Shown one piece after another: positions 16,410 to 24,789 of a stretch of DNA of 64,000 bases (positions are counted from its first letter, which is position 1; every line of letters starts with the position of its first letter). The DNA comes from Fibrobacter sp. (GTDB taxonomy: Bacteria > Fibrobacterota > Fibrobacteria > Fibrobacterales > Fibrobacteraceae). The notes below the pieces were generated by a model. The model was not told the origin of the DNA and searched no databases. It saw nothing but the letters and a program-made list of their open reading frames with translations. Location of the stretch: assembly GCA_024399015.1 (NCBI GenBank), contig JAKSIC010000005.1, positions 1 through 64,000 of the forward strand. The letters run 5' to 3'. A program made the translations under genes and the position numbers.

Positions 16410-17204
16410 CTACTCCTGAGGGCCATCTTCCACCGAAATTTTGCGCTGTCCAGTGATAAACTGGTGCACATATGGGTTACTGGTGTTCTTGATCTCGTCC
16501 ACGGTACCCACTTCGATGATTCTTCCGTTATAAAGCATGGCGATACGATCCGCTACCTTGAAGGCGCTCACCATGTCATGGGTCACCACCACGGAGGTAA
16601 CACCAAGCTTGCTCTGCATATCCAGGATCAAGTCATTGATCACGTCGCTGGTAATGGGGTCAAGACCGGTGGTCGGTTCATCGTAAAGCAAAATTTCGGG
16701 ATTCAAGGCGATAGCTCGGGCAAGAGCCACACGCTTACGCATACCGCCGGAAAGTTCAGAGGGCATCTTGGTACGGAATTCCGGGACCAGGTTGATCATC
16801 TGGAGCTTTTCAGTCACCACATCCTGGATCTGCTTTTCAGACAGTTCCGGATGATGTTCACGAAGTGCGAAGGCAATGTTTTCGCCAGTGTTCATGGAGT
16901 CGAACAAGGCGCCCATCTGGAACAACATACCCATCTTGCGGCGGATGGTATGGGTGTCAAAGAACTTCGGCGTACTGATGGTGACGCCGTCCACGGTCAC
17001 TTCACCGCCATCCGGCTGGAGAAGGCCAATCATGTGCTTAAGGATAACGGACTTGCCACCACCGGACTTACCGATAATGACCATAGTCTCGCCACGGCGG
17101 ATGTCCAGATTCACATCGCAAAGAACATCCTGGGGACCGAAGGATTTCTTCAGGCCCTTAAGGCGGATAGCGATATCATTTGGGTCGATCTTTACATTTG
17201 GCAT
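16410..17204 (-). CDS. mlaF: Mla-type ABC transporter ATP-binding protein
   Basis: 264 residues. Walker A GKSGGGKS, Q-loop LFQMGALF, signature LSGGMRKRV, Walker B ILLYDEPTTG and switch VVTHD are all present, with the Mla-specific GALFDSMN segment. MlaF energises the inner-membrane MlaFEDB complex that moves phospholipids between the membranes. The permease mlaE is directly upstream (16-base gap). The substrate-binding mlaD is not next to it, unlike the common order E-F-D, and must lie elsewhere. Confidence 0.9.
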   Translation of the reverse strand: MPNVKIDPNDIAIRLKGLKKSFGPQDVLCDVNLDIRRGETMVIIGKSGGGKSVILKHMIGLLQPDGGEVTVDGVTISTPKFFDTHTIRRKMGMLFQMGALFDSMNTGENIAFALREHHPELSEKQIQDVVTEKLQMINLVPEFRTKMPSELSGGMRKRVALARAIALNPEILLYDEPTTGLDPITSDVINDLILDMQSKLGVTSVVVTHDMVSAFKVADRIAMLYNGRIIEVGTVDEIKNTSNPYVHQFITGQRKISVEDGPQE

Positions 17205-17220
17205 AAGTCACCTTCAAACA

Positions 17221-18003
17221 TCAGAAGAACAGCAGTGCGTCCACCACAAAGTCCAAAATAAGAATCATCAAGCAGCAGGAAACCACCACGCTCATGGTAG
17301 CGATACCCACACCGCGGGCACCGGCCTTGGCATTAATGCCGTGGTAGTAACCCAGCAAATAAATAATGGTACCAAAGACAAAGGACTTGATGACACCGGA
17401 CCAGAGGTCCATGGGGTCGAACAAGTACTGCATGCCGGTCACGTAAGTGTATGTCGTGATGTCCAGGCCAAGGACGCAAACGATCCAACCGCCGATAATG
17501 GCCAAAGCGTTGGAAATAATGGTAAGGCAGGGAATCATGGTAATGAAGGCAACGAAACGAGGCAGAGCCAAGTAGCGGTAAGGATTCAAACCCAACACCG
17601 TATAGGCAGCCAGTTCTTCCTTTTCCTTCATGGAACCAAGTTCTGCAGAGATTGCGCTACCCACACGACCAGCCAGCACAATAGCTGTAAGCAAGGGGCC
17701 AAGTTCGATAAGCACCATCTTACAGGCGGCGGTTCCCACAAACTTGTCTGCAACAAGATTGTGGAATTCGAATTCTGCACAGACCGTGGCCACCATGCCA
17801 GTAAAGATGGAGGTCACGAAAAGAAGCGGCAGAGAAGACACACCGATGGAGATCATCTGCTTTACGATGAGGTCCGGGTTCTTGTGCACGTAGCGGAGCT
17901 GTTTCAGCGTATTAAGCAGAATGCAGATGACTTCGCCCACGGCGGAGATTCCAGTGACAATGACGTCACCGATCCAGGCTATGGGGCGTAAAATCAAAGG
18001 CAT
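17221..18003 (-). CDS. mlaE: Mla-type ABC transporter permease
   Basis: 260 residues of the MlaE/PF02405 permease family, with five to six hydrophobic segments. Typical stretches are FTGMVATVCAEFEF, ELGPLLTAIVLAGRVGSAISAELGSMK and the late GYYHGINAKAGARGVGIATM, which forms the coupling region with MlaF. It forms the inner-membrane channel of the phospholipid transporter. It starts 12 bases after the dnaB stop and precedes mlaF, so the three may share a transcript. Confidence 0.9.
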   Translation of the reverse strand: MPLILRPIAWIGDVIVTGISAVGEVICILLNTLKQLRYVHKNPDLIVKQMISIGVSSLPLLFVTSIFTGMVATVCAEFEFHNLVADKFVGTAACKMVLIELGPLLTAIVLAGRVGSAISAELGSMKEKEELAAYTVLGLNPYRYLALPRFVAFITMIPCLTIISNALAIIGGWIVCVLGLDITTYTYVTGMQYLFDPMDLWSGVIKSFVFGTIIYLLGYYHGINAKAGARGVGIATMSVVVSCCLMILILDFVVDALLFF

Positions 18004-18015
18004 CTCAACAACTCC

Positions 18016-19437
18016 TTAGAAATCTGCGAAATCAGGTGCGGCACCGCCATCACCACCATCATCATAAGCGTAGGCGCCACCATCACCGCCATCCTGACCT
18101 TCAGGTGCGGCGTCATAGAAGGTGGTATATTCCGGAATAAAGGTCATGGGGATGTCCTTCACGGAACCGTTACGGTGCTTAGCCACAATCAAGGTCGCCT
18201 TGAAGCGGTCTTCGTCACGGTGAGTCTGCACGTAAGGACGTTCCACGAACCACACCATATCAGCATCCTGTTCGATAGAACCGGATTCACGAAGGTCGGA
18301 AAGCTGGGGGCGTTCACGGCCCTTTTCTTCAACCTTACGGGAGAGCTGAGCCAGGGCGATCACAGGAATTTGCATTTCCTTAGCCAAGATCTTAAGGCCA
18401 CGGGAAATAGCACCGATAGCCACGGCTCGGTTTTCTTCCTTGCCGGTTTTCATCAACTGCAAGTAGTCGATAATCAAAAGATCCAGTTTGCCCTTGCGCT
18501 TGAGCTGACGAGCCTTGCTCATCAATTCCATAATGCCCAGGTCGGCATTGTCATCCACGAACAGGGGTGCCTGGTTAATGGGAGAAACGGCGGCGATCAG
18601 CTTTTTCTTTTCGTCGCTGCTCAGGTAACCGTTACGGAGCTTGCTCTGGTCAATTGCGGCCTGGGAGCAAAGAAGACGCTGGGCCAGCTGCATACCATCC
18701 ATTTCCAGGCTGAAGAAGGCCACGTTCTGATTGTACCTGATAGCGGCATTTGCCGCAATGGTCATAGCGAAGGAGGTCTTACCCACACCAGGACGGGCTG
18801 CCAAGATAATCAAGTCGGAACGCTGGAGGCCGTTGGTCAGTTCATCCAGTTCGGTAATGCCGGTACGGATACCGGTGATGCCATCCTTACGTTCGTTCAA
18901 ACGCTGAAGAAGCGGGGACACAAACTGGTCGATGGACTTGAGGGAGTCGCGGACCTGGTCATCGGCAATAGCCATGACGTCGCGTTCGGCCACGGAAAGG
19001 ACTTCGTCCGGAGCGGCGGAGGGGTCCATTGCGCTCTTGATAACGGAATTGGACATCTTGATGAGCTTGCGAAGAACCGCTTTTTTGCGGAGCAGCTCCA
19101 TGTGCCATTCAACGTTGGCGGAAGACGCCACGGATTCCATAAGTTCAAACAGGTACTCGCGTCCGCCTACCAGCTGAAGCTTACCCTTGGTTTCCAATTC
19201 TGCGGCCAAGGTCACCAGGTCGATGGGAACCACATTGCGGTTCAATTCCGTAAGGGCGCGCCAAACCAGTTGGTGCTTTTCCAAGTAGAAGAAGGCCTCG
19301 TCCTTAATCGTCATGATGGCATTGCCCATCACTTCGGGATCACGGAGGATACCGCCCAAAAGGCAGCGTTCCGCATCCAGGTCCATGGGGACCTGACGGC
19401 CTTCAAAATTACTCTGTTGTTCTTCAATAGCTGACAT
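18016..19437 (-). CDS. dnaB: Replicative DNA helicase DnaB
   Basis: 473 residues. The N-terminal helical domain begins DLDAERCLLGGILRDPE; the RecA-like helicase domain has Walker A ARPGVGKTSF, Walker B LLIIDYLQLM and RPQLSDLRESGSIEQDAD. It unwinds DNA ahead of the replication fork as a hexamer and works with DnaG primase. The start ATG 19437 has AGAGGA at good spacing. The C terminus is an unusual Gly/Asp-rich tail (DGGDGGAYAYDDGGDGG), beyond the normal helicase end, that may be disordered and bind partners. mlaE follows closely. Confidence 0.95.
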   Translation of the reverse strand: MSAIEEQQSNFEGRQVPMDLDAERCLLGGILRDPEVMGNAIMTIKDEAFFYLEKHQLVWRALTELNRNVVPIDLVTLAAELETKGKLQLVGGREYLFELMESVASSANVEWHMELLRKKAVLRKLIKMSNSVIKSAMDPSAAPDEVLSVAERDVMAIADDQVRDSLKSIDQFVSPLLQRLNERKDGITGIRTGITELDELTNGLQRSDLIILAARPGVGKTSFAMTIAANAAIRYNQNVAFFSLEMDGMQLAQRLLCSQAAIDQSKLRNGYLSSDEKKKLIAAVSPINQAPLFVDDNADLGIMELMSKARQLKRKGKLDLLIIDYLQLMKTGKEENRAVAIGAISRGLKILAKEMQIPVIALAQLSRKVEEKGRERPQLSDLRESGSIEQDADMVWFVERPYVQTHRDEDRFKATLIVAKHRNGSVKDIPMTFIPEYTTFYDAAPEGQDGGDGGAYAYDDGGDGGAAPDFADF

Positions 19438-19497
19438 ATAAAAATCCTCTGGAAATATACATAAAATTGTGTCGAGGGTCGTCAACACAACATTGAA

Positions 19498-19520
19498 AGG
19501 TGCGCCAGATAGACGCACCT
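19498..19520 (-). terminator. Hairpin after the uracil-glycosylase-like gene
   Basis: AGGTGCG and CGCACCT form a 7-bp stem with a nine-base loop; reading leftward it is followed by only a short T stretch, so it is a weak terminator or attenuator ahead of dnaB. Confidence 0.45.
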
Positions 19521-19578
19521 CTGTTATTCCCTTTTATAGGGCGTTTTGTCAGAGATTTATTTGACCGTGAGCAAGGTG

Positions 19579-20475
19579 CTATTGCTTGATCGTAAGCAAG
19601 GTACTGCGCGGAATATGGACCTTCCAGGTCAGCCACTTCATCTGCTTGTCGTTCACCATGGCATAGGGGTCGATCAAGGAGCAGGTGGGAACACCGGAGA
19701 AATCCATGTCGGAGCCGGCAAGTTCGTCGAAGTTCTTGGCCTTGCCGAAGAGCTGGTGGAACAGCGGTTGGCCGAAGGTCACCATAACTTCGGGAGCGAT
19801 GAAGGAAAGTTCCTTGGCCAGCATTTTCTTGAGGGCCGTTTCCAGCAGCGGAGAAAGGGGACGTTCCGTAGACTTGAAGAAATAGGCCACGCCGATGGTT
19901 TCCTGGGCGATGTTCAGGCTTGCGAACAAACGAACAAGCATTTCGCCAACCGGGCTGACGAAAAAGTCAGTCGGGTTGGTACCGGTCTTTACTGCGGGAA
20001 GCAGGAACAACACCTTGGGATGTTCCGGACCCATGTAGCGGGCCACATCAGGCTCCTTCGCGTAAAGGGCCTCGGCCTTAATGTTACTGTAGAAGTCCTG
20101 GAGAGAAGCCGCGGACTCGTATGCGGAAGCGACGCGCTTGACCACACGAGGCGCAGGAGCTGCAAGCCCGCCGGCCGGAGCACCAAACATATTCTGGGCG
20201 CCAGTGGCCGGATTCGTCGACGGCTGAACAGGAGCAGAGCCAGCAAACGGCTGACCCATTGTTGCAGGGCGCGGTGCAGGATTTGCAGAAACCGCAGGAC
20301 GCGCAGAAGGTGCCGGCGGGATAGGCGGCGGGTTACGGCCTGCCACAGCAGGGCGTGCACCGGCCGGCTTACGAGTCAAAGTCCAAGGTTCATCCAAGTA
20401 GAGTTCAAATTCACCCAAGTCCATCTGGCCCTGGAGATAATTTTGAAGTTCGCTAAAATCAAATTCTTCAGACAT
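19579..20475 (-). CDS. Degenerate uracil-DNA-glycosylase-fold protein
   Basis: 298 residues. The first 120 residues are a short acidic segment and a Pro/Ala-rich low-complexity linker. The C-terminal domain has the strand and helix order of family 4 uracil-DNA glycosylases: VLFLLPA, then SPVGEMLVRLFASL, IGVAYFFKSTERPL, and LSFIAPEVMVTFGQPLFHQLFG, which parallels the family pattern of a ligand-binding Gly loop, a partner-strand and a VxxxLG helix. The four Cys of the iron-sulfur cluster and the catalytic loop are missing, so it is probably a non-catalytic or changed relative. It lies between coaBC and dnaB, with the start at ATG 20475 after AGAGG. The assignment is by pattern and is tentative. 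Confidence 0.5.
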   Translation of the reverse strand: MSEEFDFSELQNYLQGQMDLGEFELYLDEPWTLTRKPAGARPAVAGRNPPPIPPAPSARPAVSANPAPRPATMGQPFAGSAPVQPSTNPATGAQNMFGAPAGGLAAPAPRVVKRVASAYESAASLQDFYSNIKAEALYAKEPDVARYMGPEHPKVLFLLPAVKTGTNPTDFFVSPVGEMLVRLFASLNIAQETIGVAYFFKSTERPLSPLLETALKKMLAKELSFIAPEVMVTFGQPLFHQLFGKAKNFDELAGSDMDFSGVPTCSLIDPYAMVNDKQMKWLTWKVHIPRSTLLTIKQ

Positions 20476-20483
20476 CAAAACCT

Positions 20484-21791
20484 CTACTTAGCGGACTGCA
20501 AGTTGGCATCCTGCGAAAATTGCGCAGAACAAAAATTCACGATGGATTCCGCAAGGGAAACCTTGCTACCCATATTCAATTCGGGAATAGGCTTGCCGTG
20601 TTCAATCAAAGCGTAACGAACATTATCATGGCCAAAGCCACTGTCGGCAGCCACCGGGGCGTTCAGCAACAAGGCATCGGCGCCAGACTTTTCAAACTTT
20701 TCAGCAGCATGTTCCTTGAAGTGATCCGTTTCAAGGGCAAAGCCCACAATGACCTGCTTGCGGGTCACACGACCTTCGCGACGGGCTGCGGAACAATCAC
20801 GCAGAATATTCGGATTGGGAACCAGTTCAATAGTCAGCTGGCTACGGCTATCCTTAATCTTGGAATCAGCAGGATTTGCCGGACGGTAATCAGCAACGGC
20901 AGCGCAATGCACAAGAACATCCACGTCGGGCTGACGTTCCAAAACAGCATCATGCATCTGGCAAGCGCTACGGACCTTCGTCACCTTAACGCCACCCGGG
21001 AACTGGGCTTCCATAGGGCCAGCCACCACTTCCACGTCGTAACCGTTGGCAAGGAAAACCGCAGACAAGGCAACGGCAGTCTTTCCGCTACTGCAATTGG
21101 AAATATAACGGACCGGGTCGATGGCCTCTTCGGTACGGCCTGCTGTAATCAAGACGCGACGGCCGTTCTTTTCAATAAGATCTTCGGGAAGGTTCGTCTT
21201 CGATTGCTTCGAACTCTGCGAGTTCTCGCAATGACACTTGGGAGCAATTTCCTCGGCAGCTTCAAGGCATTCCACAATTTGAGCCGGTTCCAGAAGTCTT
21301 CCCTGCCCCACTTCGCCACAAGCCAAGAAACCTGCGGGAGATTCCAGCACATGGGTCTTTTCAAAACCGCGGAGCATTTCAAGATTGCGCTTTACCGCAG
21401 GAGAGTTGTACATGGCCACATTCATTGCGGGAGCAATAAAGCGTTCGCAGTCGCAGCTCATGAAGCAAAGGCTTACTGGATCGTCGGCAATGCCGAAGGC
21501 AAACTTGCCAATCACATTGGCTGTAGCAGGAACCACCAGGTACAAGTCCGCCCAGCGGGGAAAATCGATATGCTGGAAAGGACGCGCCTCGGCAGCGCCA
21601 TTCTTCAAATACACCGGGCACTTGCTAAGGCTTGCAAAAGTCAAAGGAGCCACAAACTGGGTTGCAGCCTCTGTCATGCAAACGCGCACCTCGGCGCCCT
21701 TTTTCTGGAGCAGTCTCAACAACTCGCAGCTTTTGTAAGCAGCAATGCCACCAGAAACACCGAGAAGAATCTTTTTGCCTTTAAGGTCCAT
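20484..21791 (-). CDS. coaBC: Bifunctional CoaBC (PPC decarboxylase/PPC synthetase)
   Basis: 435 residues. The N-terminal CoaC flavin domain has GVSGGIAAYKSCEL, HIDFPRWAD (catalytic His), PAMNVAMY and the active-site Cys in FLACGEVGQGR. The C-terminal CoaB domain begins LITAGRTEEAIDPVRYISNCSSGKTA. Together they turn 4'-phosphopantothenate and cysteine into 4'-phosphopantetheine in CoA synthesis. Between the domains, residues about 186-198 (CHCENSQSSKQSK) are encoded by an in-frame copy of a dispersed repeat (21198-21235), so the linker is lengthened without breaking the frame. The next leftward gene starts 9 bases after the stop. Confidence 0.95.
   Translation of the reverse strand: MDLKGKKILLGVSGGIAAYKSCELLRLLQKKGAEVRVCMTEAATQFVAPLTFASLSKCPVYLKNGAAEARPFQHIDFPRWADLYLVVPATANVIGKFAFGIADDPVSLCFMSCDCERFIAPAMNVAMYNSPAVKRNLEMLRGFEKTHVLESPAGFLACGEVGQGRLLEPAQIVECLEAAEEIAPKCHCENSQSSKQSKTNLPEDLIEKNGRRVLITAGRTEEAIDPVRYISNCSSGKTAVALSAVFLANGYDVEVVAGPMEAQFPGGVKVTKVRSACQMHDAVLERQPDVDVLVHCAAVADYRPANPADSKIKDSRSQLTIELVPNPNILRDCSAARREGRVTRKQVIVGFALETDHFKEHAAEKFEKSGADALLLNAPVAADSGFGHDNVRYALIEHGKPIPELNMGSKVSLAESIVNFCSAQFSQDANLQSAK
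21198..21235. repeat. Dispersed GTCATTGCGAG-type element inside coaBC
   Basis: On the minus strand the segment starts GTCATTGCGAGA and ends GCAATCGAAG, matching the copy at 12781-12814 at both ends. It is translated in frame as part of the CoaC-CoaB linker. Confidence 0.75.
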
Positions 21792-21830
21792 GATTTTTAA
21801 GATAGAAAACTAAAAACTCTCGATTATAGC

Positions 21831-22889
21831 TTAAGCTTTTCTACGTCCTGAAAATAGGCGCAAAGCCCAACCACTGACAGTGTTCAAAAGCCAAGCCACC
21901 GCAAGAATCAGAAGCAAGGTCATCCAGAGCATGCCAAAGGCTCCCCAGGAAGAAATTCCAATCTGCAATTTCTCTAAAATTTTCAAGAAACCAATCTGGG
22001 ACCAACTAATAATCACATGCTGAACTAGGAACACGCAATAAGAAAGCTTAGCCACCTTTTGAACAAGGGTATCAGCAATAGCGGCGTTCAATAAATACTG
22101 CGCTCCGTAAAATACAGCGACAAACAAGCCAAGGGCCGCCACAGTTCCCAGGCAATCATAATTCACAACACCAGGAATGTCGACAAAAGAACAAAGAACA
22201 AATACAATCAAGCCCACCAACGCCACAGGCATTTTCTTAAAAGAATCAAGATGTTCGAAAAAGAAAAATCCCAGGCAGAACTTCAAGATTAAAGTTGCGG
22301 GGTAAACACTAACCAAGCCCAAATGATCTTTAAACAAAACAAATTGCAAGCCGTAGCCAACAAGCAATGCAGACATCATCACGACTGGCATACGCTTATA
22401 AATTTTTGCAAGTAGCGGATAAAGCAGATACAAGAATACAATAGCGCCAACAAACCACTCGCCGCAAAAGAAATAAGTTTCAAAGCCGAGAGTCTGGGCG
22501 TAGCCATCAAAGCCAAACACCGTAAGCAGAAGTTTTGCAGGATTACCTGCATAGAAGGGATTGCCGTCACTAACCAAATGACGCACCAAACTCAGAAGAA
22601 CATAAACATTCAAAATCCAGAAAGGCGGATAAATGGACTTCGCCCTCTTAATGAAAAACTCTTTCAAAGATTTCTGAGGAATGATTCCATACTTTTTATA
22701 AAGCAAGCCACCAGAAAGCATGAGAAATATGGTCACTGCCACATTTCCAAAGTCATAATTGACGGTCAGGCGTAGAAAATTAAATGCAGGAATTCCACGC
22801 GAAACAGATTCGCAGCCAAAGTGAAAAGTCACCACAAACAACATTGCGAGGACGCGAAGAACATCCAATTCCTTGATTCTCTTTTCCAT
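21831..22889 (-). CDS. Acyltransferase 3 family membrane protein
   Basis: 352 residues with about ten hydrophobic segments. The family start KRIKELDVLRVLAMLFVVTFHFG (conserved His in TFHF), the KRAKSIYPPFWILN segment (arginine-containing motif) and C-terminal FLVQHVII are present. These inner-membrane enzymes move acetyl or other acyl groups onto sugars of exopolysaccharide, O-antigen or peptidoglycan. The acceptor is unknown, since no polysaccharide genes are adjacent. ATG 22889 was chosen; no clear ribosome site is seen. Confidence 0.8.
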   Translation of the reverse strand: MEKRIKELDVLRVLAMLFVVTFHFGCESVSRGIPAFNFLRLTVNYDFGNVAVTIFLMLSGGLLYKKYGIIPQKSLKEFFIKRAKSIYPPFWILNVYVLLSLVRHLVSDGNPFYAGNPAKLLLTVFGFDGYAQTLGFETYFFCGEWFVGAIVFLYLLYPLLAKIYKRMPVVMMSALLVGYGLQFVLFKDHLGLVSVYPATLILKFCLGFFFFEHLDSFKKMPVALVGLIVFVLCSFVDIPGVVNYDCLGTVAALGLFVAVFYGAQYLLNAAIADTLVQKVAKLSYCVFLVQHVIISWSQIGFLKILEKLQIGISSWGAFGMLWMTLLLILAVAWLLNTVSGWALRLFSGRRKA

Positions 22890-22900
22890 GACCACAAAAT

Positions 22901-22936
22901 AAAAAAAAGAAACCCCGCGGTTTTACCCACGGGATT
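22901..22936 (-). terminator. Intrinsic terminator after the ribosomal protein S1 gene
   Basis: Reading leftward, CCCGTGG and CCGCGGG pair (one T-G) around a GTAAAA loop, followed by a T-rich run of eight. Confidence 0.85.
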
Positions 22937-22960
22937 CCTTTTAAGCTTGAAGTTCTTCGC

Positions 22961-22988
22961 TCGGACCTGGGGCCTCGAGCCTCGAACC
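22961..22988. repeat. Four-fold heptanucleotide repeat GGYYCGA
   Basis: Read leftward the segment is GGTTCGA, GGCTCGA, GGCCCCA, GGTCCGA: four consecutive seven-base units. It starts seven bases after the rpsA stop codon and precedes the terminator. Confidence 0.8.
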
Positions 22989-22994
22989 TTTTAA

Positions 22995-24752
22995 TTAAGC
23001 TTCTTCTTCCTTCTTCTTGGAAGCCTTCTTAGCCTTCGGAGCTGCGTCACCGATAGTGGTGCCGTTTTCACCCGGCTTGTGAGAGTCCATCCAAGCCTTG
23101 AGCTCAGCGGATTCACGGTTCTTGAAGTAGTCAACCACGGAGAGGTAGATCTTACGGTTGTTCTGATCGATTTCGGTAACAACAGCCGGAACTTCATCGC
23201 CAACCTTGAATGCATCGGCAGGAACCTTGATGTATTCAGCGGTGAGCTTGGAAACCGGGATGAAACCTTCGATGCCTTCGTTGAGTTCAACGACAACACC
23301 GCGATCGAGCATACGGACAATCTTGCCCTTCACTTCAGCATCAACCGGGTAGGTGGAATCGATGGAATCCCACGGGTCTTCGGCGAGGTGCTTCATGGAG
23401 AGGGAAATGCGACGCTTTTCCTTATCGACAGCGAGAACGACGCATTCAACCTTGTCACCCTTCTTGACCATTTCGTTCGGATGGGTGATCTTCTTGGTCC
23501 AGGACATGTCAGAAACGTGGATGAGGCCATCAACACCTTCCTTGATTTCGACGAATGCGCCGAAGGAAGCGATGTTGCGGATTTCACCAACAACGCGTGC
23601 GCCCGGGGGAAGTTCGGTTTCGATAGAATCCCACGGATCAGATTCGAGCTGCTTCATGCCGAGAGAGATGCGTTCAGCTTCTTCTTCGACCTTGAGAACG
23701 ACAGCTTCAACTTCCTGACCAACGGTGAGGATCTTGGACGGGTGCTTAACGTGCTGGGTCCAGGACATTTCAGAAACGTGGATGAGACCTTCAACACCAC
23801 TGTCGAGTTCGATGAATGCACCGTAATCAGTGATGGAAACAACCTTACCCTTAACGACTGCGCCTTCCGGATAACGTTCAGCGATGTCCTTCCACGGATG
23901 CGGCTTAAGCTGCTTCATGCCGAGAGAGATGCGTTCCTTCTTGTCGTTGAAGTCGAGAACCATGACTTCGACTTCCTGACCCAGCTGAACCATTTCGTTG
24001 GGGTGGTTGATGCGCTTGTAGCTCATGTCGGTGATGTGGAGGAGGCCATCTACGCCGCCGAGGTCAATGAATGCACCGAAGTCGGTGATGTTCTTGACGA
24101 TACCCTTGCGAACCTGGTTCTTTTCGAGGGTTTCGAGAACGTCGCCACGCTGCTTGTTGCGTTCTTCTTCGAGAACAACACGGCGAGAAACGACGATGTT
24201 ACGACGAGCCTTGTTAACCTTGATAACCTTGAGGTCATATTCCTGACCGATGAGGGCGTTGATATCCGGAATCTGACGGAGATCAATCTGGGAACCCGGC
24301 AAGAATGCATCGATACCGAAGAGGTCGACAACTACGCCGCCCTTGATGCGCTTGGTGAGGGTACCACGAACGACTTCGTTGTTTTCGAATGCAGCATGGA
24401 TGCGATCCCATACGCGAACGAAGTCAGCCTTCTGCTTGGAGAGGATGAGACGACCGTCTTCATCTTCAAGCTTTTCAACAAAAACTTCGATTTCGGAACC
24501 GAGTTCGAGGGAGTCAGTGTCCTTGAATTCAGCGCGATCGATCACGCCTTCGGACTTGTAGTTGACGTCGATGAGAACTTCCTGGTCGTTGACCTGGGAG
24601 ATCTTACCGGTGACGAGATTGCCCTGAGCGAGGCAGTCCATGCCAGCATAAACGTCAGCGTTAGCCTTGCGGAAGTCTGCGCCGCATTCTGCTTCTGCAG
24701 CGAGGATTTCGTCGAGGTCTGCCTGGGAACCGAACTTGAGATTATTTGCCAT
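22995..24752 (-). CDS. rpsA: 30S ribosomal protein S1
   Basis: 585 residues with six S1 RNA-binding repeats of about 75 residues; repeats three to six share the pattern GAFIDLGGVDGLLHITDMS and GxVVSITDYGAFIEL, and the C terminus is a Lys-rich tail (KAKKASKKKEEEA). S1 binds mRNA on the small ribosomal subunit and unfolds it for initiation. The start is ATG 24752, supported by MANNLKFGSQADL and by 37 bases to the end of cmk. No Shine-Dalgarno sequence precedes it, a known trait of rpsA genes that suits autogenous control. The cmk-rpsA order is conserved in many bacteria. Confidence 0.93.
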   Translation of the reverse strand: MANNLKFGSQADLDEILAAEAECGADFRKANADVYAGMDCLAQGNLVTGKISQVNDQEVLIDVNYKSEGVIDRAEFKDTDSLELGSEIEVFVEKLEDEDGRLILSKQKADFVRVWDRIHAAFENNEVVRGTLTKRIKGGVVVDLFGIDAFLPGSQIDLRQIPDINALIGQEYDLKVIKVNKARRNIVVSRRVVLEEERNKQRGDVLETLEKNQVRKGIVKNITDFGAFIDLGGVDGLLHITDMSYKRINHPNEMVQLGQEVEVMVLDFNDKKERISLGMKQLKPHPWKDIAERYPEGAVVKGKVVSITDYGAFIELDSGVEGLIHVSEMSWTQHVKHPSKILTVGQEVEAVVLKVEEEAERISLGMKQLESDPWDSIETELPPGARVVGEIRNIASFGAFVEIKEGVDGLIHVSDMSWTKKITHPNEMVKKGDKVECVVLAVDKEKRRISLSMKHLAEDPWDSIDSTYPVDAEVKGKIVRMLDRGVVVELNEGIEGFIPVSKLTAEYIKVPADAFKVGDEVPAVVTEIDQNNRKIYLSVVDYFKNRESAELKAWMDSHKPGENGTTIGDAAPKAKKASKKKEEEA

Positions 24753-24789
24753 ATTAGTTTGTTTTTGGTTGCGGTTTAAAAAATTCAAG

